A stretch of 64,000 nucleotides of DNA from JAAFIW01 sp031414805 (GCA_031414805.1 JANOQJ010000026.1:62001-126000); one strand, 5' to 3'; counted from the first letter of the stretch, positions 24,110 through 32,208 are shown. A program made the numbers and translations. Notes: generated by a model not told the origin, from the letters alone.

Positions 24110-25123
24110 TCAGCGATTGGAACTGAACTCAATCGTACGGCTGTCAACACTACGGGCGGACACCAGCACCTTGGATCGGTCTGAATTGTCGACCATGTGA
24201 ATCGGCTCGCTATCGCCAGAATTGAGCAAGCGACCTGCTAAAAAATCGCCTGAATCAGCGGCCTGAGCAAAAGCCATCGCGTTGCTGAAAAAGACACGGC
24301 CAAAATGGGGCACTGGAAAGAACAAGCCGTCCGTTGGAGACGTGCCGGTCCGCTCGATGTGCCAGTGAGCAACATTCCCGCTGACCGCGCGAGCGCTGGG
24401 CGTCCGTACAAGCGCTGACCCACCCACGCCAGAGGTCAAGTTTGAATAGAAAATGATGGCCGACGTTGGGTCAACTAAACAGATCATGGTCGAGACCAGG
24501 TCGCCGGCTCGAATCGCGTCAGGCCCTGCATCGTCGGAGCCAGCGAAGAAAAAACCGTCAGGGATCAGAGGGTCGTTGTACGCACCCATCACTTGTCCTG
24601 AAAAGTAGCAGCTTTGACTTGCCGCCCATGGTGTCTCGCTTGCCTGTACAGACATTTGCAGACCTGCTGACACGCCACTCGAGGAGAACAAGGCACTCGA
24701 ACCATTGGTGATCGCCACAAGGGCGCCCATTGCGCCCCCCGAAGCCCCGCGAGGATAGAGATTTGGAACTGTCATCTCGGCTGCCACCCACGCCAAGTCG
24801 TAACCGAAGGCTGGCCCCACGGAGGTTCCAGCGAAATGCGGCGCTGCGGCCGGCGCCGAAAAACCACCGTCTACGGTTGTGGACCTAGGCCCGACGGGCA
24901 CTGAAAACGTCAACGGCACGCGTCTCACACCCAAAATACTCCGCTCCCAGACGGCCATGAGTTCCGGATGACCGTCTGGGCGCTTCGGATACCCGTACTG
25001 AATCAGCTTTCGTGGGTCGGCCTTGCGTGGATCAAATCCTTTCGGCGGCAAAGGCATCGAACTCACCGTGCCCCCATTTTTAAAATGCAATGTCTTGGAC
25101 GAGGTCGGTTTACTTATTGCCAT
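24110..25123 (-). CDS. Hypothetical protein, 337 residues, family not recognised
   Basis: Starts MAISKPTSSKTLHFKNGG with no signal peptide or membrane segment. Most of the protein is rich in Gly, Ser, Ala and aromatic residues with alternating beta-type patterning (GPAFGYDLAWVAAEMTVPNL, SAIIFYSNLTSGVGGSAL). The run IRAGDLVSTMICLVDPTSAI followed by NVAHWHIERTG recalls the second half of G1-type (eqolisin) beta-sandwich proteins, where a Glu in a W-x-x-E context is catalytic. The Gln expected in the first half is not obvious, so I do not claim peptidase activity. It is a single gene between two dispersed repeats and followed by an activator-gene fragment, which suggests acquisition. Confidence 0.55.
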   Translation of the reverse strand: MAISKPTSSKTLHFKNGGTVSSMPLPPKGFDPRKADPRKLIQYGYPKRPDGHPELMAVWERSILGVRRVPLTFSVPVGPRSTTVDGGFSAPAAAPHFAGTSVGPAFGYDLAWVAAEMTVPNLYPRGASGGAMGALVAITNGSSALFSSSGVSAGLQMSVQASETPWAASQSCYFSGQVMGAYNDPLIPDGFFFAGSDDAGPDAIRAGDLVSTMICLVDPTSAIIFYSNLTSGVGGSALVRTPSARAVSGNVAHWHIERTGTSPTDGLFFPVPHFGRVFFSNAMAFAQAADSGDFLAGRLLNSGDSEPIHMVDNSDRSKVLVSARSVDSRTIEFSSNR

Positions 25124-25185
25124 TTGTAGCTCCTAAGGTTTAACCCGGATTGTCCATCATGGTTAAGCGGTCTGGTGGATGTCGT

Positions 25186-25250
25186 TGGGAGCACGCCACC
25201 AGTTCCAAAATGCTGGCGGTGTCACGGAGCAGGTCAAGCCCGGGCGTCAT
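25186..25250 (-). pseudogene. Decayed 5' fragment resembling the sigma-54 activator gene
   Basis: From ATG 25250 the minus strand reads MTPGLDLLRDTASILELVA, closely matching the activator's start MPSKPDLPRDSASILELAA at 23966. Similarity fades after about 65 bases and the frame ends shortly after. Like the intact gene's start, it is flanked by a dispersed repeat (copy 8). Confidence 0.65.
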
Positions 25251-25265
25251 GCGGCAAGACTCTAT

Positions 25266-25312
25266 TTGCTATAAATTGAATAGCTGCTTGAGCAATATTT
25301 ATAAGGGCTGAT
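25266..25312 (+). repeat. Dispersed TAGCTGCTTGAGCA repeat, copy 8
   Basis: Forward copy just downstream of the thrC stop. It matches the family consensus well, including the TATTTATAAGGGCT end. Confidence 0.9.
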
Positions 25313-25334
25313 GGCCGAAATCGCTCTAAAACGC

Positions 25335-26750
25335 TCAACAATGCGCCTGGATGTAGGTCTGTATGGGCTGCACATCAGCCGCCATTTCAGTCACCCGTTT
25401 GGGCAGGTTTTCAATGCCTTCAAACTGTGGCGGGCGTGGTGGTTCCACGCCCAGCGCCTCCACGATGGTGGCAGCAAATTTGATGGGTAGCGCCGTTTCC
25501 AGCACCACCATCGGAACCCCCGGTTGCAGGTGCTCCCGCGCCACCTTCAGGCCGTCGGCGGTATGCGTGTCCACCATCACGCCACACTGCTGGTAAGTCT
25601 GTTGGATGGTGGCCAGCCGGTCGCTGTGTGTGCTCTTGCCACTGGCAAAACCATAGCGACTAGCGGCCTGTTGGAACAGCGGGTCCCGGCTCAAATCAAA
25701 CCGACCGGTTTTCGACAGTTGCGCGCCAAACAGGTGTTGGGTGCGCGCGCCATCCCGGCCCAGCAGGTCAAACACAAAGCGCTCAAAATTGCTGGCCTTG
25801 GAAATATCCATCGACGGGCTGGAGGTCTCATGCGTGTCAGCGCTGCCGCGCGCGCGGTAGATGCCGGTACGGAAAAATTCGTCCAACACATCGTTCTCAT
25901 TCGTCGCCACCACCAGTTGGTCAATTGGCAAACCCATCATGCGGGCCACATGGCCGGCGCACACATTGCCGAAGTTGCCGGAAGGGACGGTGAAGCTGAC
26001 CCGATCGCCCTGCCCTGGCTGACTCACCTGGAGATAGCCGGAAAAGTAATACACCACCTGCGCCAGCAACCTCGCCCAGTTGATCGAATTAACGGTGCCA
26101 ATTTTGTATTTGCGCTTGAAAGCCAGATCATTCGACACGGCTTTCACCATATCCTGGCAATCGTCAAACACGCCGTGTACGGCAATGTTGTGAATGTTCG
26201 CGTCCTGCAAACTGAACATCTGCGCCTGCTGGAACGGGCTCATGCGACCCAGCGGGCTGAGCATGAACACCCGCACGCCTTTTTTGCCCCGCATCGCATA
26301 TTCGGCGGCACTGCCCGTATCACCGCTGGTGGCACCCAGAATATTCAGTTGCTCACCGCGCCGAGCCAATTCATATTCAAACAAGTTACCCAGCAACTGC
26401 ATCGCCATGTCTTTGAAAGCCAGCGTGGGGCCGTTAGACAGGGCTTGCAGATACAGCCCGTCTTGCAGTTTTTTAACCGGGACAATTTCGGGCGTGCCAA
26501 AAACAGCTTGCGTATAGGTTTTCCGGCAAATTGCCCGCAAATCTGGAGCAGGAATATCGTCGATATACAGCGACAGTATTTCAAACGCCAGATCGGCGTA
26601 AGGCAACGCCCGCCATTTTTCGAGCGTGGCGGTATCGACCTGCGGATATTGCTCTGGCAAATACAAGCCACCATCGGGCGCCAAGCCCTCCAGCAAAATT
26701 TCACAAAAGCGCTTGCGGTCTGGGTGGCCGCGGGTAGAGAGGTAGTTCAT
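25335..26750 (-). CDS. thrC: Threonine synthase
   Basis: Pyridoxal-phosphate enzyme converting O-phosphohomoserine to threonine, the last step of threonine synthesis. At 471 residues it is the long, fungal/proteobacterial class. It starts MNYLSTRGHPDRKRFCEILLEGLAPDGGLYLP. The PLP lysine is in NGPTLAFKDMAMQLLG near residue 114, with phosphate-binding GATSGDTGSAAEYA and VPSGNFGNVCAGHVA. In related bacteria thrC usually follows hom directly; here about 4 kb of accessory genes separate them. Confidence 0.96.
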   Translation of the reverse strand: MNYLSTRGHPDRKRFCEILLEGLAPDGGLYLPEQYPQVDTATLEKWRALPYADLAFEILSLYIDDIPAPDLRAICRKTYTQAVFGTPEIVPVKKLQDGLYLQALSNGPTLAFKDMAMQLLGNLFEYELARRGEQLNILGATSGDTGSAAEYAMRGKKGVRVFMLSPLGRMSPFQQAQMFSLQDANIHNIAVHGVFDDCQDMVKAVSNDLAFKRKYKIGTVNSINWARLLAQVVYYFSGYLQVSQPGQGDRVSFTVPSGNFGNVCAGHVARMMGLPIDQLVVATNENDVLDEFFRTGIYRARGSADTHETSSPSMDISKASNFERFVFDLLGRDGARTQHLFGAQLSKTGRFDLSRDPLFQQAASRYGFASGKSTHSDRLATIQQTYQQCGVMVDTHTADGLKVAREHLQPGVPMVVLETALPIKFAATIVEALGVEPPRPPQFEGIENLPKRVTEMAADVQPIQTYIQAHC

Positions 26751-26767
26751 TTGTCAAATAGAGTAGC

Positions 26768-27175
26768 TCAACCGTTGATTGCCGGAGCTATCAGTCGAAC
26801 CAATGGAAAGTAGGTTTTAAAACGGGCCTGATCGCGGGTCAAAATTGTCCAACCCATCGCTTCAGCCTGTGCGCCGATATAAAAATCGGGCAACACCATT
26901 TTTTGCTCGCCCTTGTTCTGGCGATATTGTTCGTAAGCCTGCGAGGCGCGCCAGGCAGCGGCTGGTGTGATGTCGCTGAAAACCAGATTGAGTGTATCCA
27001 GCGTTTGCGTGAACTGCAACTGGCTTTCAAACGAAGGGGCAACTTCTGCATAAATTACCGCATTGATTTTGAGTCCTTGGCTTTTGCAGTTGTTCAAGGC
27101 TTCGACCGACCATTCATGCCAGTGCGGATCCAGATCAAATACATCAATCAATACACAGCTGTCCACCAAGATCAT
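26768..27175 (-). CDS. vapC: VapC-like PIN-domain toxin
   Basis: 135-residue PIN ribonuclease. Four acidic active-site positions are visible: D5 (ILVDSCVLID), E44 (NAVIYAEV), D97 (LPDFYIGAQAEAMG) and D115 (ILTRDQARF). VapC toxins cleave specific tRNA or rRNA when the antitoxin is lost. Its start overlaps the antitoxin gene by 4 bases (27172-27175). It ends 17 bases before the thrC start, so it may be co-transcribed with thrC. All catalytic positions are intact, so the toxin looks functional. Confidence 0.87.
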   Translation of the reverse strand: MILVDSCVLIDVFDLDPHWHEWSVEALNNCKSQGLKINAVIYAEVAPSFESQLQFTQTLDTLNLVFSDITPAAAWRASQAYEQYRQNKGEQKMVLPDFYIGAQAEAMGWTILTRDQARFKTYFPLVRLIAPAING

Positions 27176-27414
27176 CGCATCGCATCCTCTCCCCGTGTTT
27201 CGCGCATGATTTCTTCGGTGGGGCGTTTGCGAATACCGACCCCCAGAAACTGACGGAACGGGTTGTCGAACTTGGGTGGCTGTACCGCAAACATACGTGC
27301 ACTCCCATCAGGCAGCGGCTCATAGTCCACCTCGCCCCCCGGTAGCACATTGAGGTGCTCACGAATCGCCTTGGGCACGGTGACTTGGCTTTTGGTCGTT
27401 AAGGCATAGCTCAT
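27172..27414 (-). CDS. vapB: VapB/AbrB-type antitoxin
   Basis: 80-residue AbrB/SpoVT-type DNA-binding antitoxin. It starts with the swapped-hairpin motif LTTKSQVTVPKAIREHLNVLPGGEVDYE and has a C-terminal toxin-binding tail. It precedes vapC with a 4-base overlap, the standard antitoxin-first arrangement. The complex probably represses its own promoter in the ~110-base A/T-rich gap upstream (27415-27522), though I cannot define an operator. Confidence 0.87.
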   Translation of the reverse strand: MSYALTTKSQVTVPKAIREHLNVLPGGEVDYEPLPDGSARMFAVQPPKFDNPFRQFLGVGIRKRPTEEIMRETRGEDAMR

Positions 27415-27522
27415 GAAGCACCCTGCAAAGTAATACCGTAAATTGTATTACTTTTGAATCCCCGAAAGCCCTTGCGTAGGGGCGTAAGGGTGGCGTTCTT
27501 GCTGGTTTATAGGTGAAAAGTG

Positions 27523-27571
27523 CTTCCAGCCCTTGTATATATTGCTCAAGCAGCTATCAAAAATATAGTAA
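27523..27571 (-). repeat. Dispersed TAGCTGCTTGAGCA repeat, copy 9
   Basis: Reverse copy between the TPR-protein gene and vapB, that is, within the accessory insert in the threonine operon. Confidence 0.88.
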
Positions 27572-27620
27572 TTCAAGCGACCAGGCACACAAGCACGTGG
27601 TGCTCACCGACACAGGTACT

Positions 27621-29519
27621 TCATTCGTTACTTGCTTGGGGGTCGGGGCGTGGGGCAGAGTTGCTGGGTGCTTCCAGCAACTCTGCCAGGCTTTTGGCTT
27701 TTTCCGCCAGCTCGGATCCTCTTTCTGGAAATCGCTTGATCAACTGGTCTAAAAGCGATTGCGCCTCCACCAAAACAGCCTGGCGATCTTGCGTTCCGGG
27801 AAAGGTCGCGACGCGCACCAAGCCGTCAAACAGATCGTCCATTTGTTCTGGCGTGTCGCCCAGCCGCTTGAGCAGGGCGCGGGATATGTCCAGGCTCTCC
27901 CTGTAAGCGGCCCCAGCGACCACCCAGTCGCCCTGGGTTTCCGCGACCTGGCCCAGGTTGTTCAGCGAGATGGACAGGTCGCGCTGCGCCTCGGGCGTGT
28001 CGCCCAGCCTCTTGAGCAGGGTGCGGCGTATTGCCAGGCTTTCCCGGTAGGCGGCTTCTGCGGCCTGCCAGTCGCCCTGGGCTTGCGCCACCCGGCCCAG
28101 GTTGTCCAGCGAAACCGACAGGTCGCGTTGCGCCTCGGGTGTGTCGCCCTGCCGCTTGAGCAGGGCGCGAGATATGTCCAGGCTTTCCCGGTAAGCGGCC
28201 TCAGCGGCCTGCCAGTCGCCCTGGGCTTGCGCCACCCGGCCCAGGTAGTTCAGCGAAACCGACAGGTCGCGTTGCGCCTCTGGCGTGTCACCCAGCCGCT
28301 CAAGCAGGGCGCGGCTGATCGACAGGCTCTCCCTGTAAGCGGCCTCAGCAGCCAGCCAGTCGCCCTGGGCTTGCGCCACCTGGCCCAGGTTGTTCAGCGA
28401 GACCGACAGGTCGCGCTGCGCCTCGGGCGTGTCGCCCAGCCGCTTGAGCAGGGCGCGGCGTATCGCCAGGCTTTCCCGGTAGGCGGCTTCTGCGGCCTGC
28501 CAGTCGCCCTGGGCTCGCGACACCCGGCCCAGGTTGTCCAGCGAGACCGACAGGTCGCGCTGGGCCTCGGGTGTGTCGCCCAGCCGTTTGAGCAGGGCGC
28601 GGCGTATCTGCAGGCTCTCCCGGTAGGCGGCTTCTGCGGCCTGCCAGTCACCCTGGTCTTGCGCCACCTGGCCCAGGTTGTCCAGCGAGATGGACCGGTC
28701 GCGTTGCGCTCCGTCGGTACGGCTTGGGTCGCTGGCTTCTTCAGAATCAGCGAGTCGCGCACGGGCCAAGTCCAGGGCTTGCTGGGCAACCTTGATCGCC
28801 TCAGCGAGCCGACCATCGCGCCGCAAGGCATCTGCCGCCATCCAGCCGAGTGGCAAAGAAACTTGCAGTGGGCTTGCGGCACGCTGAACGGCTCTCAGCC
28901 AGTCGTCGTAGGGTTGCTGCGGGGCAGTCGAATCACCTTCATCTCGCGGTTGGGGTTCGAGGGGCTGCGCCCGCACCGCCGGGCCGAAACTGTCGCCCGC
29001 ACGGTCAATCGGCAGCTGGCTCGGCTCCACCAGCTCTTCGCTCAGCGCGCGTACATGCCATAAATCAGGTGCCAATGCCCGCACATCAGGTCTTGCGTCG
29101 GGCGGAAAAACCAGAACCAAGGGGCGCTTGAGGTCTCGCTCCAGCAAATAGCGCCGCTCGTTCAGCCGCCCCAGCAGCCCGGCCCGCACCGCTGTCTCCA
29201 CAGGCGACCAGGCCTGCTCGTTGATCTGCAACCAGACCGCGCCGTCTTGAGCGTTCCATTGGTCGATCTGGCCGATCACGGCGTCCACCAGCACATCACC
29301 GCCGCTGCGACCGAGCTGCCCGGCATTGACGCGCTGCAATTTGGCAGCCGACAGCTGCAGGCGCTCATCGAGCCAGTTGGCCATAGCAACATCAGCCCGG
29401 GGGCTGGCAAACAGGAAAATCAATGAAAAACCGTGCTGCGACCATTCCAGAAAGCGCAGCAGGTTCAGGGCAACGCGCTCGGTCGGCGCGTCCAGTTCAA
29501 GCGCTTGTGACATGCGCAT
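27621..29519 (-). CDS. Tetratricopeptide-repeat protein with N-terminal alpha/beta domain, partner of the adjacent ATPase
   Basis: 632-residue protein. Residues ~1-170 form an alpha/beta domain (LLRFLEWSQHGFSLIFLFAS ... LKRPLVLVFPPDARPDVRALAPDLWHVRAL). The phrase pattern 'PLVL-PP ... APDLW' is one I recall from the NTPase-associated region of bacterial TPR/STAND-like proteins. A Pro-rich linker follows. Residues ~273-560 are six consecutive 48-residue TPR units (core GDWQAAEAAYRESL ... LLKRLGDTPEAQRDLS), nearly identical to one another. A polar tail ends the protein. There is no signal peptide. It overlaps the upstream ATPase gene by 23 bases. Role unknown; a sensor or scaffold for the ATPase is inferred. 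Confidence 0.8.
   Translation of the reverse strand: MRMSQALELDAPTERVALNLLRFLEWSQHGFSLIFLFASPRADVAMANWLDERLQLSAAKLQRVNAGQLGRSGGDVLVDAVIGQIDQWNAQDGAVWLQINEQAWSPVETAVRAGLLGRLNERRYLLERDLKRPLVLVFPPDARPDVRALAPDLWHVRALSEELVEPSQLPIDRAGDSFGPAVRAQPLEPQPRDEGDSTAPQQPYDDWLRAVQRAASPLQVSLPLGWMAADALRRDGRLAEAIKVAQQALDLARARLADSEEASDPSRTDGAQRDRSISLDNLGQVAQDQGDWQAAEAAYRESLQIRRALLKRLGDTPEAQRDLSVSLDNLGRVSRAQGDWQAAEAAYRESLAIRRALLKRLGDTPEAQRDLSVSLNNLGQVAQAQGDWLAAEAAYRESLSISRALLERLGDTPEAQRDLSVSLNYLGRVAQAQGDWQAAEAAYRESLDISRALLKRQGDTPEAQRDLSVSLDNLGRVAQAQGDWQAAEAAYRESLAIRRTLLKRLGDTPEAQRDLSISLNNLGQVAETQGDWVVAGAAYRESLDISRALLKRLGDTPEQMDDLFDGLVRVATFPGTQDRQAVLVEAQSLLDQLIKRFPERGSELAEKAKSLAELLEAPSNSAPRPDPQASNE
27840..28703 (-). 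repeat. Six tandem 144-bp repeats encoding TPR units
   Basis: Units start every 144 bases (for example CGCCTCGGG at 27987 and 28131) and each encodes 48 residues. Differences between units are few and cluster at the same positions (DNLGR/NNLGQ/NYLGR; AIRR/SISR/DISR). This suggests recent expansion or gene conversion. There are no spacers, so it is not a CRISPR. Confidence 0.93.
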
Positions 29520-30810
29520 CCACCACAGCGCGCAACAGGGGGTGTATGTCGTACCAATCGCTGCCGTTGCGGTAGTTGAGAACCAGCCGGTTGTCTAAAA
29601 AGTGCGCCAGCGTAGGCAGCTTGGTGTCACTGGCCAGGCAGGTGTCGTGGGTTTTGGAAATTTGCTTGAGCCAGTCTAGATGATCTGCCGGTATGGGCAG
29701 CATCTCGTTGCGGGCGGCGCTTTCCGCATGGGCCACACGATCAGCAGCCAGCGGCAACTGCGAATCGTCCGACACAGCCGACAGACACAAACGCAACAAC
29801 CGGAAAAATTCGCGCAAATCACCACCCGAGCTGATCGCCAGGCGGTCAACCGCCTCTGGCTGGAATACTTCCTGCCATTTTGCGTATCGCACGGCAATTA
29901 CCTGGCGCATCAAGGAGAGCCCGACTTCATCGACCTGGCGAGACCGGTCTTTAAAGATGTGGGTGCTGACAAGACGGCGACTGGTGGCACCACCCATGAT
30001 GGAGCCAGCCCCAGCAGCCAGCACCGACAGATAAGGTGGCACGGTGTAAACAATGTGCAGCGGCGGAATTCGCAAGGCTTCACCGTGCGCAAAAAACAGG
30101 TTGCGAACGCTTTCATAGACCTGCATAGCTTCATTGCCAACGCCACGGATGCGCTCGACCGAATCGAGGATGAAGACGACCTTGAGATCCGGGTCGCCCG
30201 ACCTGTTGCGCGCCAGGAAAACCACATCGCGCACAAAAGCATGTGCACCTTCAATTAGTTGCGTCACATGGCCGCGCAGCTGCTTTTGAACCTGCTCCTT
30301 GAAGGTCGGATCACGCTTGAGCGCTGCTTTCACGTCAACGCCACCCAACTTGAGGGTAGATGAATCTATCGCTACATCACTTTGCATGAAATCCACGAAC
30401 CTGACCCAGTACCCTCTGCCAGCGGGATCTTCCCCATAAGCGGCCTTCACCTGTTCCGAGAGGGCACCACACATGGAAACCAGAAAGTCGCTGATCTCGA
30501 TTTCTTTGGTGGTCAGTATGTATTCCGACATGTCCGCATAGAAGCAGACCATGCCCATGTCTTCCAGTTTTTTCTTCAGCCGCTTCAATTCAGTGCTTTT
30601 GCCAGTTCCCCTTTGCCCCGTGAACAACGAGACACCTCCGCCATACTGGAAGTCGATCTCGTTGGCAATGGCACTGATGGCATCGCCACCCGACTCGCTG
30701 TGCTCATTGAGCTGCGGTACATAGATAGGATCATTCCACTCCAACACCCTGTCTTGCAAGGCGTTGAACAGCGTTTTGAGTTGTTCGCGGGTGAGCGGGG
30801 TGAGTGCCAT
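29497..30810 (-). CDS. P-loop (AAA/ORC-type) ATPase, partner of the TPR protein
   Basis: 437-residue ATPase. Walker A is FTGQRGTGKST near residues 63-73 and Walker B is LKVVFILDSVERIRG near 209-223, with Asp followed by Ser rather than the usual second acidic residue. A possible sensor region (HIVYTVPPYLSVL) and a C-terminal helical or winged region (FFRLLRLCLSAV ... LVLNYRNGSDWYDIHPLLRAVV) follow. The last motif, a Tyr/Asn-rich strand ending in 'WY-IHPLLR', resembles winged-helix ends of ORC/STAND-type ATPases. It overlaps the TPR gene by 23 bases, so the two are translationally coupled. Together they look like a STAND protein split in two genes. A conflict or stress role is inferred. Confidence 0.78.
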   Translation of the reverse strand: MALTPLTREQLKTLFNALQDRVLEWNDPIYVPQLNEHSESGGDAISAIANEIDFQYGGGVSLFTGQRGTGKSTELKRLKKKLEDMGMVCFYADMSEYILTTKEIEISDFLVSMCGALSEQVKAAYGEDPAGRGYWVRFVDFMQSDVAIDSSTLKLGGVDVKAALKRDPTFKEQVQKQLRGHVTQLIEGAHAFVRDVVFLARNRSGDPDLKVVFILDSVERIRGVGNEAMQVYESVRNLFFAHGEALRIPPLHIVYTVPPYLSVLAAGAGSIMGGATSRRLVSTHIFKDRSRQVDEVGLSLMRQVIAVRYAKWQEVFQPEAVDRLAISSGGDLREFFRLLRLCLSAVSDDSQLPLAADRVAHAESAARNEMLPIPADHLDWLKQISKTHDTCLASDTKLPTLAHFLDNRLVLNYRNGSDWYDIHPLLRAVVDAHVTSA

Positions 30811-30885
30811 ATATGCCTACGAAGTGAATTTGCGTGCAGATTCAAGAATTTTGTCACTTTGAAGTTGGGCAACTCGTGACCAAAG

Positions 30886-32208
30886 TCAAGCCAACTCTTC
30901 CTTGCGAATTCGCACAATCGGCGCCAGCACCGTGGGCAGCGCCTGCATTTGGGCCATGGCGTCGTTCATCGTGCGTTCACACACGTCGTGGGTCAGCATG
31001 ATCAGGTCGGTGAAGGTGCCATCTTCTCCCGCCACTTCATCGGCTTCGCGTTGCAGCACCGCATCAATGCTGATGCCTGCCTGGGCCACGATGCCGGTGA
31101 CCTGGGCGAGCACACCGGCCTTGTCGGCCACTTTCAGGCGCAAGTAGTAGCTGGTCACCACCTCGGTCATCGCCAACACGGGCAAATCGCTCATGGCCCC
31201 CGGCTGGAAGGCCAGGGCTGGCACACGCTGGGTGGCGCTGGCATCCGCCAGGCGGGCGATGTCGACCAGATCGGCAATCACCGCACTGGCGGTAGGCTCG
31301 CTGCCTGCGCCTTTGCCGTAATAAAGCGTGGTACCGACTGCGTCGCCATGCACCATCACCGCGTTCATCGCGCCTTCGACGTTGGCAATCAGGCGCTTGG
31401 TGGGCACCAGCGTGGGGTGCACGCGCAGCTCGATGCCTGCAGCGGTGCGCTTGGATATGCCCAACAGCTTGATGCGGTAGCCCAGGTGCTCGGCATATTT
31501 GATGTCGGTAGCGGTCAGCTGGGTGATGCCTTCGACGTGCGCCTTATCAAATTGCACCGGTATGCCAAAACCCATGGCGGCCATGAGCGTGGCTTTGTGG
31601 GCGGCGTCTACGCCCTCGATGTCAAAGGTCGGGTCGGCCTCGGCATAGCCCAGGGCTTGAGCTTGCTTGAGCACCACGTCAAAGTCCAGACCCTTGTCGC
31701 GCATCTCGCTCAAGATGAAATTGGTGGTGCCGTTGATGATGCCGGCGATCCACTCAATGCGGTTGGCCGTGAGGCCTTCACGCAGGGCTTTGATGATGGG
31801 AATGCCGCCAGCCACAGCGGCTTCAAACGCCACCACCACGCCTTTGGCCTGCGCGGCCTGGAAAATTTCCGTGCCGTGCACGGCCAGCAAAGCTTTGTTG
31901 GCCGTCACCACATGCTTGCCAGCGGCAATCGCTTCCAGCACCAGGGCCCTGGCGATGCCGTAGCCGCCGATCAACTCGATGACGACGTCGATGTCTGGGT
32001 TGGCTATAACGGCGCGGGCGTCGCTGACAACTTGGGCTGCATCGCCCACCACGGATTCGGCGCGGGCGGTGTCCAGGTCGGCCACCATGGTTACTTCAAT
32101 GCCACGCCCGGCGCGGCGGATGATTTCGGACTGGTTGCGCTGCAACACGTTGAACACACCGCTGCCCACGGTGCCAATGCCTAACAGGCCTGCTTGAATC
32201 GGTTTCAT
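30886..32208 (-). CDS. hom: Homoserine dehydrogenase
   Basis: Reduces aspartate semialdehyde to homoserine, the branch point to threonine and methionine. It has 440 residues. The NAD(P)-binding start is IQAGLLGIGTVGSGVFNVL, the catalytic domain carries GGIPIIKALREGLTANRIEWIAGIINGTTNFIL, and a C-terminal ACT domain (~residues 350-435, YYLRLKVADKAGVLAQVTGIVAQAGISI) suggests threonine feedback. It lies downstream of alaT on the same strand. The usual partner thrC is displaced about 4 kb by the ATPase/TPR/VapBC insert. Confidence 0.96.
   Translation of the reverse strand: MKPIQAGLLGIGTVGSGVFNVLQRNQSEIIRRAGRGIEVTMVADLDTARAESVVGDAAQVVSDARAVIANPDIDVVIELIGGYGIARALVLEAIAAGKHVVTANKALLAVHGTEIFQAAQAKGVVVAFEAAVAGGIPIIKALREGLTANRIEWIAGIINGTTNFILSEMRDKGLDFDVVLKQAQALGYAEADPTFDIEGVDAAHKATLMAAMGFGIPVQFDKAHVEGITQLTATDIKYAEHLGYRIKLLGISKRTAAGIELRVHPTLVPTKRLIANVEGAMNAVMVHGDAVGTTLYYGKGAGSEPTASAVIADLVDIARLADASATQRVPALAFQPGAMSDLPVLAMTEVVTSYYLRLKVADKAGVLAQVTGIVAQAGISIDAVLQREADEVAGEDGTFTDLIMLTHDVCERTMNDAMAQMQALPTVLAPIVRIRKEELA

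Noticed and set aside
24110..25123. Firm call of a G1 (eqolisin) peptidase
   Set aside because: Only the second half is reminiscent of the family and the catalytic Gln is not identifiable, so function is left open.
25524..26813. Long plus-strand reading frame of 429 codons opposite thrC
   Set aside because: It is a shadow of a GC-rich gene: composition is His/Gln/Arg-rich with no recognisable domain, and thrC is certain. The same applies to the long antisense frames opposite hom (30949-32184), the hydrolase (11043-12068), the TPR gene (27759-29063), thiolase (46932-48062) and FadJ (49203-50168).
27840..28703. Regular repeats considered as a CRISPR array
   Set aside because: Units are 144 bases with no spacers and encode TPRs in frame.
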